A stretch of DNA of 64,000 nt from Polyangiaceae bacterium. GTDB taxonomy: Bacteria; Myxococcota_A; Polyangia; Polyangiales; Polyangiaceae. Where the stretch lies: assembly GCA_016719945.1 (NCBI GenBank), contig JADJYE010000002.1:248001-312000 (forward strand). Reading direction: 5' to 3'. The position numbers were made by a program, and so were the translations under genes. Shown here piece after piece: positions 16,853 through 26,280 of the stretch (positions are counted from its first letter, which is position 1; each line of letters opens with the position of its first letter). Below the pieces are notes generated by a model. The model searched no databases. It saw only the letters and a list, made by a program, of their open reading frames with translations, and was not told the DNA's origin.

Positions 16853-18169
16853 TCACGAGCGGCGGGCGAGCGCCGTCGCCTCGCGGAACACGTCCGCGAA
16901 GCGGCCCGCGATCGCCCGACGATCGTAGCGCTCGACGCCTACGGCGCCGGCGCGAGTAGGGAACCGGCCGTCTTTGAACAGCCTGAGCGCGCGCTCGAGC
17001 TCCGCGCAGATCGCCTCCTCGTCGCGCGGCGCGAGCACGGGCCCGAGCTTCGTCTGGCGGACCAGGCTGGTGAGCGCACCCTCGGGGGCGAGCGTGAGGC
17101 ACGGGCGATCGAGGTACAGCAGCTCGAAGATCTTCGCCGGGTAGATGCGCTCTGCCCCGGGCATCTCGTCGAGCAGACACAGCACCATGTGGCTGGCCGC
17201 GAGCGCGGGCATGACCGCGTCCTTGGGGATGAAGCCGAGCCGTCGCACGCCCAGCCGCTCGCTGCCCTCGAAGTGCACGAGCTCGGTGTCGACGACCCGG
17301 CCGATGAAGTCGACTTGGAGCAGCTTGGCCAGCTCGGGCTCGCGCTCATGGAGGCGTCGCACGGCGCCGAGCAGACCCCGCGGGCTGTTCTGCACGAGGA
17401 CCGAGCCCGCGTAGGTCACGACGAAGCGATCTCCCGGCGGCTCGGGCAGGGTCGCCGGAAAATCGTCGGTGTCGAAGCCGTTCTCGATGGTGACGACACG
17501 AGCCGGATCGAGGAACCGAAAGTGCGACAGCAGGTTGTCCCGGAAGGCGTCGGTCGCGGTCGTCACCATGTGCGCCGAGCGCAGGACGAGGTGCTCGAGC
17601 GGGCCACCGAGCGCGCGAGAGAGGGCCCCCATCATCTCGAACTGGGAGCGGATCGTGAGCCACTCGTCTCGGTAGTCGAGGACGATCGCCGCCTTGCCGG
17701 CGGCGCGGGCCGCGGGCGCCGCGAGGAAGGCGGAGAAGGGCGGCGCCGTGATGAAGACGACGTCCTCGGCGCGCGGGGAGCGCAGGCGCTGGACCAGCGC
17801 GCGCTGCGCGTCCGGCTGCCACAGCACCTGGGGATCGGGGACGAGCAGGTGGCGGGCGAGCGCTCCCACCTGGCCCACGAGGCGCCGCTTGAGGGGCACC
17901 GGCGCGCTCGAGCCCCCCGACGCCGCCTGCCACGTCGCCTGCTTCGTGGCGTAGCTGGGCTCGAACGTGCGCGCGTAGAGCACCTCCGTGCCCGGAGGCA
18001 CGTCCTTCAGCATCGAGGTGTCCTGCACCGGCACGCTCGGGTTCGCGACCGTGAGCACGGACGGGGTCACGCCGTGGGACGGCAGGTACTTCGCGAGCTT
18101 GAGCACGCGGCCGACGCCGACGCCGCCCGACGGGGGCCACATGTACGTGACGAGCAACGCCGTCGCCAT
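16853..18169 (-). CDS. Family 4 glycosyltransferase
   Basis: Retaining glycosyltransferase of 438 residues with a GT-B fold. The N-terminal Rossmann domain begins MATALLVTYMWPPSGGVGVGR, the acceptor-binding GGVGxGR loop typical of the group. The C-terminal domain has FVVTYAGSVL as the entry strand of the donor site and, later, AERIYPAKIFELL, where the E/KxxE-type acidic residues contact the sugar nucleotide. It likely works with the convergent GT2 enzyme on surface polysaccharide or glycolipid. The start ATG lies 35 bases after the argJ fusion gene, so it is probably in the same transcript. Confidence 0.88.
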   Translation of the reverse strand: MATALLVTYMWPPSGGVGVGRVLKLAKYLPSHGVTPSVLTVANPSVPVQDTSMLKDVPPGTEVLYARTFEPSYATKQATWQAASGGSSAPVPLKRRLVGQVGALARHLLVPDPQVLWQPDAQRALVQRLRSPRAEDVVFITAPPFSAFLAAPAARAAGKAAIVLDYRDEWLTIRSQFEMMGALSRALGGPLEHLVLRSAHMVTTATDAFRDNLLSHFRFLDPARVVTIENGFDTDDFPATLPEPPGDRFVVTYAGSVLVQNSPRGLLGAVRRLHEREPELAKLLQVDFIGRVVDTELVHFEGSERLGVRRLGFIPKDAVMPALAASHMVLCLLDEMPGAERIYPAKIFELLYLDRPCLTLAPEGALTSLVRQTKLGPVLAPRDEEAICAELERALRLFKDGRFPTRAGAVGVERYDRRAIAGRFADVFREATALARRS

Positions 18170-18204
18170 GGGCGCGGAAGCTAGCAGGTTGGCCCGTCTC
18201 GTTT

Positions 18205-20185
18205 CTACCTGACCATCGTCCCCACGCCGGTGTCGGTGAACAGCTCGGCGACGATCACGTGGGGCAGGCGCTCGTCCAAGAAGTGCACGCTGTCGATGCC
18301 CGACTCGAGGGCCGCGACGGCGGCGCGCGCGCGCGCGCGCATCGGCTCCTCGATGGTGCGGGCGCGTACCCGCTCGGCGAGCTCCTCGGCGGAGAGCTCG
18401 GACAGCAGCATGCCCTCGGAGGAGAGGCCGGAGCTGTCGCCGAGCAGGAGCAGCTTGCGGGCCTTGCACACGCGCGCGATCTCCGCGGCCACCTGGTCGA
18501 CGTCGATCGCTGTGGTGTCCCCGACGACGATGCGGGCCTCCTCGGTGAGCGCGGGCACGACCACGGGGACGTACCCCTTCTGCAGCAGCGTCTCGATGAC
18601 GTCGGGATCCATCGAGATCGGGTGGTCCTCGTTGCGCTCGGCCGTGCTGGGCCAAGCGAGCAGGTTGCCGTCGGCCCCCGACAGCCCGACGGCGCGGATG
18701 CCGGTGCGAGCCAGGGCGGAGACGACGATCTCGCTCGCGCCCTCCTGGACGAGGATCGGCTTCAGGCCGACGGCGGAGAGCAGGTGGATGTCCTCGGCGA
18801 ACGACAGCGCGAGATCTCGGCGCGACAGCGTCGAGCCGCCGTACCGGATCACCGCGCGAGTCCCCGCGAAGCGCTCGATGTAGCGCAGCGCCGAGACGAG
18901 CAGCTCGGTCTTCAGCTCCGGGGTCTTCGTGTCGAGCCGCTGATCGCGCCGGACGGGGCCGTCGGGGTCGACGAGCACCGCGGCGTAGTCGGCGTTGATG
19001 CGCACGTAGTCGTACGACAGATCGCACCCCCACGCCTCTGCGCGCCCCGCCGCGAGCCCCAGATCGACGTGGACGTCGACGTCGCGCTGCCTCAAGAGCG
19101 CGCGCAGCGCGTCCGGATCGAACGAGGCGGGCGCGCCGCGGTGGAACGTCTGCACCCCCTGCAGCGCGACGCTGACGCGGCGTGGGTCGAGCTCGTGATG
19201 GCCCTCGGCTGCGCGCGCGCCGAGCGCGGCGAGGATGCGTCCGTAGCCAGGGTCCGCGCCGAACAACGCCGCCTTGACGAGGTTGGAGGAGACCACCGCC
19301 CGAGCCAAGCTCGCCGCCGCCGCGTCGTCGCGCGCCTTCGAGCGTCACCGTCACCAGCCTGCGAGCGCCCTCTCCGTCGCGCGCGACGGCGCGGGCGAGC
19401 TCGCGGCAGACGGCGGTGAGCGCTGCGGCGAACGCGCGGCCGGAGTCGCTCTCGATGCTCGTGATGGCGGGGTTGTCGGCGAGGCCGTTCGCGAGCGCGA
19501 TCGCGGAGTCGTTGGTCGACGTGTCACCGTCGACGCTGACCGCGTTGAACGTGCGGCCGACGGCGTCCGTCAGCGCCGTCGCGAGGGCGTCCGCGGCGAT
19601 GTCAGCGTCCGTCAGGAGGAAGGCGAGGACGGTCGCCATGTTCGGGTGGACCATCCCCGAGCCCTTCGCGATGCCGAGGATACGCACGCGGGTCCCGCCG
19701 ATGAAGAGCTCGGACGAGGCGAGCTTCGTGCAGGTGTCGGTGGTGAGGATCGCCTCGGCGAACGGCGTCGGATCCGCCGCGAGCCCTCCGAACAGCGCCT
19801 CGACGCCCTGCTCGACCCGCTCGATCGGAAAGGGCACGCCGATCACCCCGGTGCAGGCGGTCAACACCGCGGCGGGGGGGACGTCCAGCACGCGCGCGAT
19901 CGCGCCCGCCATGCGCCCGTTCGCCGCCGCGCCGTCGGGCCCGCTCATGGCGTTGGCGTTGCCGCTGGCGACGACGATGGCGCGAGCCTCGGCGGTGGGC
20001 AGGAGCGACTCGCACCAGCGCACCGGCGCCGCCTTCGCGCGTGAGCGCGTGAAGCAGCCCGCGGCGGTGCACGGAGCCTCCGAGACGATCAGCCCGAGAT
20101 CGCGGCGACGCGCCTTGATCCCGCAGTGCGAAGCGGAGAACGAGAAGCCGGTGGGCAGGCGAGGGCCCGGCGTTTCGGGGGACAC
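18205..20185 (-). CDS. argJ: ArgJ fused to a degenerate ArgB-like domain, frameshifted
   Basis: The N-terminal 400 residues are ornithine/glutamate N-acetyltransferase ArgJ, which recycles the acetyl group in arginine synthesis: the oxyanion motif TACTGVIG, the KGSGM box and the autocleavage site NMA/TVLAF are intact, and AWGCDLSYDYVRINADY closes the domain. About 225 further residues resemble N-acetylglutamate kinase ArgB (RYGGST, AVGLSGADGNLL, a C-terminal VHFLDERLPH and GVGTMVR). That part lacks HGGG and RVT, has Arg for the first catalytic Lys and lost the GMxxK lysine, so it is probably not a kinase. The start is GTG 20185. The frame breaks at 19328-19336 in a GC-alternating run; a two-base loss is inferred. 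Confidence 0.85.
18323..18340. repeat. Alternating GC tract
   Basis: Eighteen bases of perfectly alternating G and C lie inside the ArgB-like part of the argJ fusion gene and encode alternating Ala and Arg. Such tracts can slip during replication or sequencing and can adopt Z-DNA. No frameshift is seen at this site. Confidence 0.6.
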
Positions 20186-20198
20186 GCGCGGTACGTTA

Positions 20199-20980
20199 CT
20201 ACGCTTCGCACGCCTGGAAGCCGTACAGCGCGAGCTGGAACACCGAGCCCGACGTGTGCCGCTCCGCGAAGAACAGGTCGAGCGCGAAGTCGCCTCCGGG
20301 CTCGAGGTCCGCCGCCGTCGCGATGTCGTCCACCTCGACCGACCTCGACTCCGCCCCGTGGACCCCGCCGAGGTCGAGGACGAGCCGGCCGTTGATGAAG
20401 ACGAACAGGTCGTCGTCTCCGTTGAAGGTGAAGGACTCAGAGCCCACGTAGCGGAACGTCGCCTCGAGATGGACGGTGAAGTGGAAGTTGTGCGCGCGCC
20501 CTTCGTTGCCGAGCAGCGCGTCGTCGATCGGGAAGAACTCGGAGCTCGCGAAGGCCAGGATCGAGGGGGCGATGGGCTCGAGCTCGAGCTCCAGCTCCGC
20601 GGAGAGGTTCTTGCCGGGGACGTCGTGGAACCACACGAAGAACTCGGCGTCGCCGTGGGTCGAGGGGTTGTCCCGCTCCCCTGCATAGACGGGGGTGCCG
20701 TCTGCGCCAAGCTCGCCTCGACGATGCCCGGATCGGAGCCGATGAAGGGACCTTCGAAGTCGAGGCTCGCGGGCGTTTGGTCCCACACCCGCCCCACGAG
20801 CCGCGGGATCGGCGCCAGCTCGCACGGGTCGGGGGGCGGCGGTGGCTCGGGGGCGCCGCCGCTCCCACCGCTGCCGCCCTCGCCGGGGTCTGTGTCGCCC
20901 ATCGGCAGGCTGCTGCGCGCTCCGCACGCGACGAGCGCGACGACGAAGAGTACGCACCCGGAGCGCGCGCGAGGGGTCAT
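20199..20980 (-). CDS. Fibro-slime domain lipoprotein, frameshifted
   Basis: Predicted lipoprotein of about 260 residues. A signal ending VALVACG is followed by a Gly/Pro-rich linker, then a fibro-slime domain (PA14-related jelly roll first named from slime-mould and fibrobacter adhesins): GDAEFFVWFHDVPG, then FTFNGDDDLFVFINGRLVLDLGG, the hallmark strands. Carbohydrate or surface binding is the usual proposal. The frame changes near 20705-20709: the first frame gives the signal and linker, the second the domain from about residue 93. Restoring one G in a GG run joins them, so a sequencing deletion is suspected. It lies 13 bases upstream of the argJ fusion. Confidence 0.78.
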
Positions 20981-21033
20981 GCCCTGATTAGACCGCAACG
21001 AGCCAGCCGAGCTGGTGTCGAAAGACGAGCGGC

Positions 21034-22266
21034 TCAGGGCGCACACGCCGCGCGCGTCACCAGGCGATCCCCGTCGAGCGTCCACTCGGTGGCGTGGGGG
21101 GCGCGGCTGGAGGCTCGCGCCAGGCGTCGCAGCAGCTTCTCCGCCGCCTTGCCGGTGAGGGGCTCCGGCGCATAGTGCTTCTTGTGCCGCCTCATCATGG
21201 CCGGCGAGAACTCGGCGTGGTCGAGGCACGCGCCAGCCGGCGCGGCGGCCGAGCGCTCGCGCTCTGGCTCTGCCCGTGAGAAGCCGAGGCGGAGCACGCC
21301 CGTGTCACGGCTCGTCGCGCGCACGTTGGGGAACACGAAGTTGCCGAGCGAGTAGGCGATGATGCCGTCCTGGTAGCGCTCGATGGGCTGGAGCACGTGG
21401 GGGTGGTGGGCGACGACCGCGTCCGCCCCCGCGTCGATGAAGGCGTGCGCCGCGTCGACCTGCCATGGTCGCGGCTCGCTCTCGTACTCCTCCCCCCAGT
21501 GCGCGACGACGATCACGAGGTCGTGGCTGGCGCGCGCCTCTCGGATCAGCGGCATCAGCGCGGGCACCAGCTTCTCGTCTCGCGCGAACGGGACGGTGAC
21601 CGCGGCGTCTCTGCGCTGAGGGATGTTGAGCCGCGCCGTGGCGGCGACGAAGCCGACCTTCCAGTCCTTCACGGTCACCGTCTCCACGCGGAAGGGCGAT
21701 CCGTCGGCTTGGGGCGCGCCCAGGGCGCGAGCGCCGACCCCCGCGAGCAGGCTCGGGGTCTTCATGAGCCCTTCGGCCCCGAAGTCGTGGATGTGGTTGT
21801 TGGCGATCGAGAGCGCGCGCAGGCCGTGTCGAACGAGCACCGCGGCCTGGTCGGAGGTCGCGGCGAACAGGCGATCGCCCGCGTCCTTGGGCAGCTCTTC
21901 GAGCAAGGTCGTCTCGAGGTTCCCCACGGCGAGGTCGCTCGCGAGCAGGCCCGAGACCTCGGCGAGAGGGTCCTCGCGCGGCACGTCGACGGGGTACCAG
22001 GTGCCGCGGAAATGCCCTCCGAACACGATGTCACCGACGAAGGTGAGCTCGACGCGCGTCGCTCGCGGCGGGTGCTGCGCCGCCTCGGGGGCGCTCGAGG
22101 GCGAGGCGGTCGGGGCGACGGGCTCCCCGACGTCGCTGGCGGCGGGCGGAGGCGAGACCTCGACGAGCGCTGCCTGCGTCGCCGCGCCGGGCGCCTCGAG
22201 CGCGCCCGGGCCCGAGCAGCCGAGCAGCGCTCCCACGAGCGACAGCCAACGGAGCGCAGGCCTCAT
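21034..22266 (-). CDS. CapA-family lipoprotein (metallophosphatase fold)
   Basis: CapA/PGA-synthesis-type protein of 410 residues. The signal peptide ends in a lipobox ALLGCSG, followed by a Pro/Ala-rich linker. The calcineurin-like fold shows FVGDIVFGG (first metal aspartate), SDLAVGNLETTL, LSIANNHIHDFG (metal Asn-His) and later VAHWGEEYESEP and DAVVAHHPHVLQPIE, the remaining metal ligands. Family members are linked to poly-gamma-glutamate or other capsule polymers, but many act on unknown phosphoesters. ATG 22266 is used; GTG 22284 is also possible. It follows the sigma-factor gene by about 30 bases. Confidence 0.85.
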   Translation of the reverse strand: MRPALRWLSLVGALLGCSGPGALEAPGAATQAALVEVSPPPAASDVGEPVAPTASPSSAPEAAQHPPRATRVELTFVGDIVFGGHFRGTWYPVDVPREDPLAEVSGLLASDLAVGNLETTLLEELPKDAGDRLFAATSDQAAVLVRHGLRALSIANNHIHDFGAEGLMKTPSLLAGVGARALGAPQADGSPFRVETVTVKDWKVGFVAATARLNIPQRRDAAVTVPFARDEKLVPALMPLIREARASHDLVIVVAHWGEEYESEPRPWQVDAAHAFIDAGADAVVAHHPHVLQPIERYQDGIIAYSLGNFVFPNVRATSRDTGVLRLGFSRAEPERERSAAAPAGACLDHAEFSPAMMRRHKKHYAPEPLTGKAAEKLLRRLARASSRAPHATEWTLDGDRLVTRAACAP

Positions 22267-22294
22267 CGAGCGCGTGCGTACCACGCCGCTCCGA

Positions 22295-22864
22295 TCAGCC
22301 CAACTTTCCGCCTTCGCTCGGCTCGAGCGCGTCGCGGAGCCGCTTGAGCGCGTGGTGGAAGTTCGCCTTGGCCGAGTCCTCCGAGGTGCCCATCTTGGCG
22401 GCGACCTCGGCGAAGCTCAGGTCCTGGAAGAGCCGTAGCTCGACGCTCGCGCGCTGCTTCGGTGGTAGGTCCTGGACGGCGCGGAGCAGCCGCTCCTTGG
22501 CCTCCTTCGCGACCAAGCGCGCGGTCCCGAGCGTGTTCGTGATGAGGTCGGCTTCGTCGATCACGCGCGGCTCCACGCGCTTGTTGTCGCGGACGTGGTT
22601 CAACGCGACATTCACCGCGATGCGGTGCAGCCACGAGCGGAAGCTCGACTCGCCGCGGAAGGACGAGAGCTTCTCGAAGCCGCGGACCAGCGCTCGCTGG
22701 GCCACGTCGTCGGCGTCGGCGTCGCTGACGTAGCGCCGCACCAGCCGGACGGTGAGCGGGAGGTGCTTGCGATAGAGCTCGTCCGTCGCGGCCGCGTCGC
22801 CTTCTCTCGCTCTCGCGACGAGCGCTGCGTCGTCGTCCGCTACTCCCCCTCCGCCGGTGTGCAC
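22295..22864 (-). CDS. ECF RNA polymerase sigma factor
   Basis: Extracytoplasmic-function sigma factor of 189 residues. Region 2 reads DADDVAQRALVRGFEKL, then FRSWLHRIAVNVALNHVR, the -10 recognition helix; region 4 reads QDLPPKQRASVELRLFQDLSF and the helix-turn-helix AEVAAKMGTSEDSAKANF. It would direct transcription of an envelope or stress regulon. No anti-sigma factor is recognisable next to it, although the overlapping upstream lipoprotein could serve in signalling. The only near start in frame is GTG 22864, placing the gene 25 bases inside the upstream gene; the ribosome site there is poorly spaced, so the exact start is uncertain. Confidence 0.85.
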   Translation of the reverse strand: MHTGGGGVADDDAALVARAREGDAAATDELYRKHLPLTVRLVRRYVSDADADDVAQRALVRGFEKLSSFRGESSFRSWLHRIAVNVALNHVRDNKRVEPRVIDEADLITNTLGTARLVAKEAKERLLRAVQDLPPKQRASVELRLFQDLSFAEVAAKMGTSEDSAKANFHHALKRLRDALEPSEGGKLG

Positions 22865-23685
22865 TCCAGGTCGAGGGTACCATGGCCTCCTCGTGAGCTC
22901 TCGACGAACACCTCGCTCGAGCCGTCGAAGGTGAGCGTGAGCGTGAGCCGAGTGATCTTCGTCGTCACGCGGACGACGCCCGATGGGCACGTGCCGCGGG
23001 GGCCTGGCCGCGCGAGGCCGTCGTATTCGACCTCCAAGCCGCGCAGCCCGATCGTGGTCGACGCGGTCCCGTCGAGCTCGACGACGCCGCCGCCGGGGAG
23101 CGACACGACGAGGTCCGCCTCGTGCGACACGGCGCGGCCGAGCGCCGACGTCCCCTCGTAGCCTCCCGACCACGAGATCGTCCGCCCACCTCCTTCGTGC
23201 ACGACGATCTCTGCGATCCCGGCGTGCTCGGCGGCTCGCCCCTCGACCTCCAGGCCGTCGCTCTGGAAGCTGACCTCGAACACGCCGGACCCGAGCGCGC
23301 TCCACGTGGCGACCTCTCGGCCGGACACCTCTGCCTGGCCCCAGGGGCCGGAGCAGCCATCGAGCTCGTAGGTCACGACGTTTCCGTCGGTCGACACCGT
23401 GAGGCAGGTCGCATCGACCATGAGGTCGGGCAACCCCTGCTGGGCGGCGACCGCGTCGGCCAGGGTGAGGGTCGACGGGCTCAACGCCGCCGCAGGGAAC
23501 GCCGCCAGCGTCGCGCCCACGGCGAGGGTCGGCTCGGCCTCGGTCGCGTCGTCGGCGACCTCTCGAGCCTCGAGCGACAGCCCCGGCGACTTGAGCCCGC
23601 AGCCGGCGGCAGAGACGCCGAGGAGCAGGACGCAAGCATGGCCGCGCCACACCGCGTGCGCGCTTCGCCGAATCCATCGCCTCAT
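22840..23685 (-). CDS. Beta-rich lipoprotein of unknown function
   Basis: Predicted lipoprotein of 281 residues. ATG 23685 has GGAGGAGG upstream. The signal ends in VSAAGC. The mature part is strand-rich, with repeated patterns of alternating hydrophobic residues, for example VEVEYDGLAR-like and TRLTLTLTFDG segments, and only four cysteines. No known domain was recognised. Its 3' end overlaps the ECF sigma-factor gene by 25 bases, so the two are translationally linked, which would suit an envelope sensor or a target of that sigma factor. This is inference from position only. Confidence 0.65.
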   Translation of the reverse strand: MRRWIRRSAHAVWRGHACVLLLGVSAAGCGLKSPGLSLEAREVADDATEAEPTLAVGATLAAFPAAALSPSTLTLADAVAAQQGLPDLMVDATCLTVSTDGNVVTYELDGCSGPWGQAEVSGREVATWSALGSGVFEVSFQSDGLEVEGRAAEHAGIAEIVVHEGGGRTISWSGGYEGTSALGRAVSHEADLVVSLPGGGVVELDGTASTTIGLRGLEVEYDGLARPGPRGTCPSGVVRVTTKITRLTLTLTFDGSSEVFVESSRGGHGTLDLECTPAEGE

Positions 23686-23728
23686 CGCTGGTCCTCCTCC
23701 TGGCTCGACACCCGACGCGTCACGAAGG

Positions 23729-24814
23729 TCAAAGCTCCCATGAGCACCTCCCCGAGGTCCCGTCCGCCCGGCCGTTCGCGCAGGCCATCCCGAGGTCTGC
23801 GCAGTCCAAGACGACCCGCTCTCCGCCCAGACAGAGGGCGATCGAGCTGCCCTCGCACACGTTGATGCCCGCGTCGTAGGGCGAGCAGGCCGCGTCGGTG
23901 CGGGCACAGCGCGCCGACAGGCCCTCTTCGACGCACACGAGCCCACCCGCCTCGCAGTCGATCAGCGCCTCGAGGTCGCTCGGCTCGCCGCGCGTCGTGC
24001 ACGTGGCGACGGACGCGCCCCGGCATCGCTGCGCGAAGGGCGTCGTACAGCTGGGCGCCGCGCCGGAGTCGTCGCTGCAGCCGACACCTTCGGTGCACTC
24101 GAGCCCGTGCGAGGAGCAGCTCATCACGAGCTCGTCCCCCGCCTCGGAGCACTCGACGGCATATTCGACGCCAGCGCCGTCGACGTCGCAGCGGGTGCCA
24201 GGGTCGGAGCAAGGGCCGACGCGGCACGTGGGCGCCAGGGCGCCGTCGCACTCGGTCGCGATCCCGAAGCTCGGGTGATCACACGCCGTGATCTCTCTCT
24301 CCTCGCACTCGAGCAGATCCTGGCCGGCGCAGACCGAGCCTGTGACTCCATCGCACCGAGGATCGTCGGGCTCCATCAGCGTCGTCGGGAGGCACGCGCC
24401 GGCGCTGGTGCAGTCGCTGGTCGCCGAGACGCAGTTGAGCGCGGTCGACACGCTGGCGAACCCCGTGTGCGCTGCCTCGAGGGGGGCGGTGAGCCAGTCG
24501 ACGCACGCCGAGTAGTTGAAGCCGAGCTGGGCGCCGTCCGTGTCGAGCTCGGCGAGCGGTAGACCGGTCGAGAGCGCGAGGCCGGCGGCGAGCCCCTCGC
24601 AGCTCGCGAGGCGAGCGCACAGGCGGGCGGCCTCGAGCTCGGGGAGCACGCACGCTGGAGATTGGGTCGCGCAGCTCGCGAACGCGCCGCCTTCGCCGCC
24701 GTCGCCGGTCGCGCCGGACCCTCCGCCGCCGGTCGCGGGCTCGAGCCCGTCGAACACCGTGCACGCCGCTGCGCAGGCGAGGCTGGCACCGAGACTCAGC
24801 ACAGCGACCCTCAT
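23729..24814 (-). CDS. Large Cys-rich lipoprotein
   Basis: Predicted lipoprotein of 361 residues with about 35 cysteines. The signal peptide ends LACAAAC, a short Gly/Ser linker follows, and the mature region has regularly spaced cysteines with motifs such as CDGVTGSVCAGQDLLEC and CRGASVATC, seen in other myxobacterial surface proteins that repeat a C-x(n)-C unit. It is presumably disulfide-stabilised and exposed outside the cell. Its ATG overlaps the stop of the kinase gene by four bases (ATGA), so kinase and lipoprotein are co-expressed. The function is unknown. Confidence 0.75.
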   Translation of the reverse strand: MRVAVLSLGASLACAAACTVFDGLEPATGGGGSGATGDGGEGGAFASCATQSPACVLPELEAARLCARLASCEGLAAGLALSTGLPLAELDTDGAQLGFNYSACVDWLTAPLEAAHTGFASVSTALNCVSATSDCTSAGACLPTTLMEPDDPRCDGVTGSVCAGQDLLECEEREITACDHPSFGIATECDGALAPTCRVGPCSDPGTRCDVDGAGVEYAVECSEAGDELVMSCSSHGLECTEGVGCSDDSGAAPSCTTPFAQRCRGASVATCTTRGEPSDLEALIDCEAGGLVCVEEGLSARCARTDAACSPYDAGINVCEGSSIALCLGGERVVLDCADLGMACANGRADGTSGRCSWEL

Positions 24815-26280
24815 CGGCGGTAGGGGCTCGGCAAGAGCTCGGGGGAGGGGGCGGATGTCAGCGCTGAGGGGCTCGACGCAGCGGCTGGGCTCGACGCCGG
24901 CGCGCGCATGCGCGTCGAAGCTGAGGTTGGCGCAGCGGTCGTGGCCGCGCCCGGGCTCCCCGCGCCTCGAGCGTCTGGCGTCACGGTCGTCGGCGCCTCG
25001 GTCGAGGAGGCGACCCGCGAGCTCGCGAGCGAGGTCTCGGCTGTTGCCCGCGACGCCGCGGTCGGCGCGGCAGAAGGCGCGAGCGGCGGCGTTCGAGACG
25101 GCGACGCTCGCTCGTCGCGCCCGCCGAACGCGACGGCGACGGCAGCTGCGCCGCCGACGAGCAGGGCCGCGAAGGCCAAGCCCCACCGCCCGCGCGCTCG
25201 CCCCGCAGCCAAGGGGGGCTTGGGGCTTCGCTTCGGTCCGCTGGTCGGCTCGAGGGTCGGCCCTTCCGTCGCGACGCTCGGCTCGTCTCCCTCGCCCTGC
25301 TCGTCTCCCAGGGCCGAGCGGATGCGGGCTCTCTGCTCCTCGAGCTCGGGGCCGATCGCGAGCTCGACGGCGGCGCGCACGTCTTCTTCGTCGGCGGGCG
25401 CGAGCGCGCGCGACAGCCCCTTGGCGAGCTCGAGCGCCGTCCGCGGGCGCTGGTCGGGATCGCGCGCCAGCGCGGAGGACACGAGCTCACGCAGAGACGG
25501 CGCGCGCGCGTCGATCGGCGCCATGTCCACCTCGCCGAGCAACAGGCGCCCCATGATGGCCGCGTCGTCGCCGTCTCCGAAGGGGCGGACTCCCGCGAGC
25601 GCCTCGTACAGCACGGCCCCGAGCGCGAACACGTCGGCGCGCCGGTCGATCGACTTGTCCTCGATCTGCTCGGGCGCCATGTACTGGATCTTGCCCTTCA
25701 CGACCCCGGTTCGCGTCAGCGCCATGCGGCGCGCCGCGCGGGCGATCCCGAAGTCGATGACGCGGGTCGTGCCGTCCGCGCCGACCAGCAGGTTCTGCGG
25801 GCTCACGTCTCGGTGGACGAGATCGAGCGGCTCGCCGCGCAGGTCTTTGACCTCGTGCGCGGCGTGCAGCCCGCGCAGCGCGTCGACGGCGATCTTCACG
25901 GCGACCGCGGGCTCGAGCCGCTTGCCGGCCTTCGCGAGGCGGCGGAGCAGCGTCGACAGGCTCGCGCCCTCGACGAAGTCCTGGACCAGGACGAGCTCCC
26001 CACCCGTGTCGAGCACGCTGATCACGGGCACCACGTTCGGGTGCCGGATGAGCGCCGCGAGCCGCGCTTCGTCGCTCGCCATCGCGAAGACCTCGGGGTC
26101 GGCGAGCAGGTGGGCGTGCACGCGCTTGAGCGCGACCAGCCTTTCGAACCCCGCGTCCCCGACCTGGCGCGCGAGCGCGACCGTCGCCATCCCGCCCGTC
26201 GCGAGATCGAACAGCAGCTCGTACGCGCCGAGGCGGAGCCGCTTCGGTGAAACGGCGCGATCCTCAGAAGCGGACGACAA
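24811..26280 (-). CDS. Membrane Ser/Thr protein kinase
   Basis: Hanks-type kinase of 489 residues. The N-lobe has TGGMATV as glycine loop and VALKRVHAHL with the ATP lysine. The catalytic loop is HRDVSPQN (the variant common in myxobacteria), the metal motif IDFG, the activation segment KGKIQYMAPEQ. After the C-lobe (ends about residue 280) come acidic and Pro-rich linkers, one membrane helix at about residues 360-380 (LAFAALLVGGAAAVAVAFGG) and a long Ala/Ser/Thr/Pro tail outside. The start is TTG 26280, overlapping the end of the upstream gene by 17 bases. Probable receptor-type kinase; its substrates are unknown. Confidence 0.88.
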   Translation of the reverse strand: MSSASEDRAVSPKRLRLGAYELLFDLATGGMATVALARQVGDAGFERLVALKRVHAHLLADPEVFAMASDEARLAALIRHPNVVPVISVLDTGGELVLVQDFVEGASLSTLLRRLAKAGKRLEPAVAVKIAVDALRGLHAAHEVKDLRGEPLDLVHRDVSPQNLLVGADGTTRVIDFGIARAARRMALTRTGVVKGKIQYMAPEQIEDKSIDRRADVFALGAVLYEALAGVRPFGDGDDAAIMGRLLLGEVDMAPIDARAPSLRELVSSALARDPDQRPRTALELAKGLSRALAPADEEDVRAAVELAIGPELEEQRARIRSALGDEQGEGDEPSVATEGPTLEPTSGPKRSPKPPLAAGRARGRWGLAFAALLVGGAAAVAVAFGGRDERASPSRTPPLAPSAAPTAASRATAETSLASSRVASSTEAPTTVTPDARGAGSPGAATTAAPTSASTRMRAPASSPAAASSPSALTSAPSPELLPSPYRR

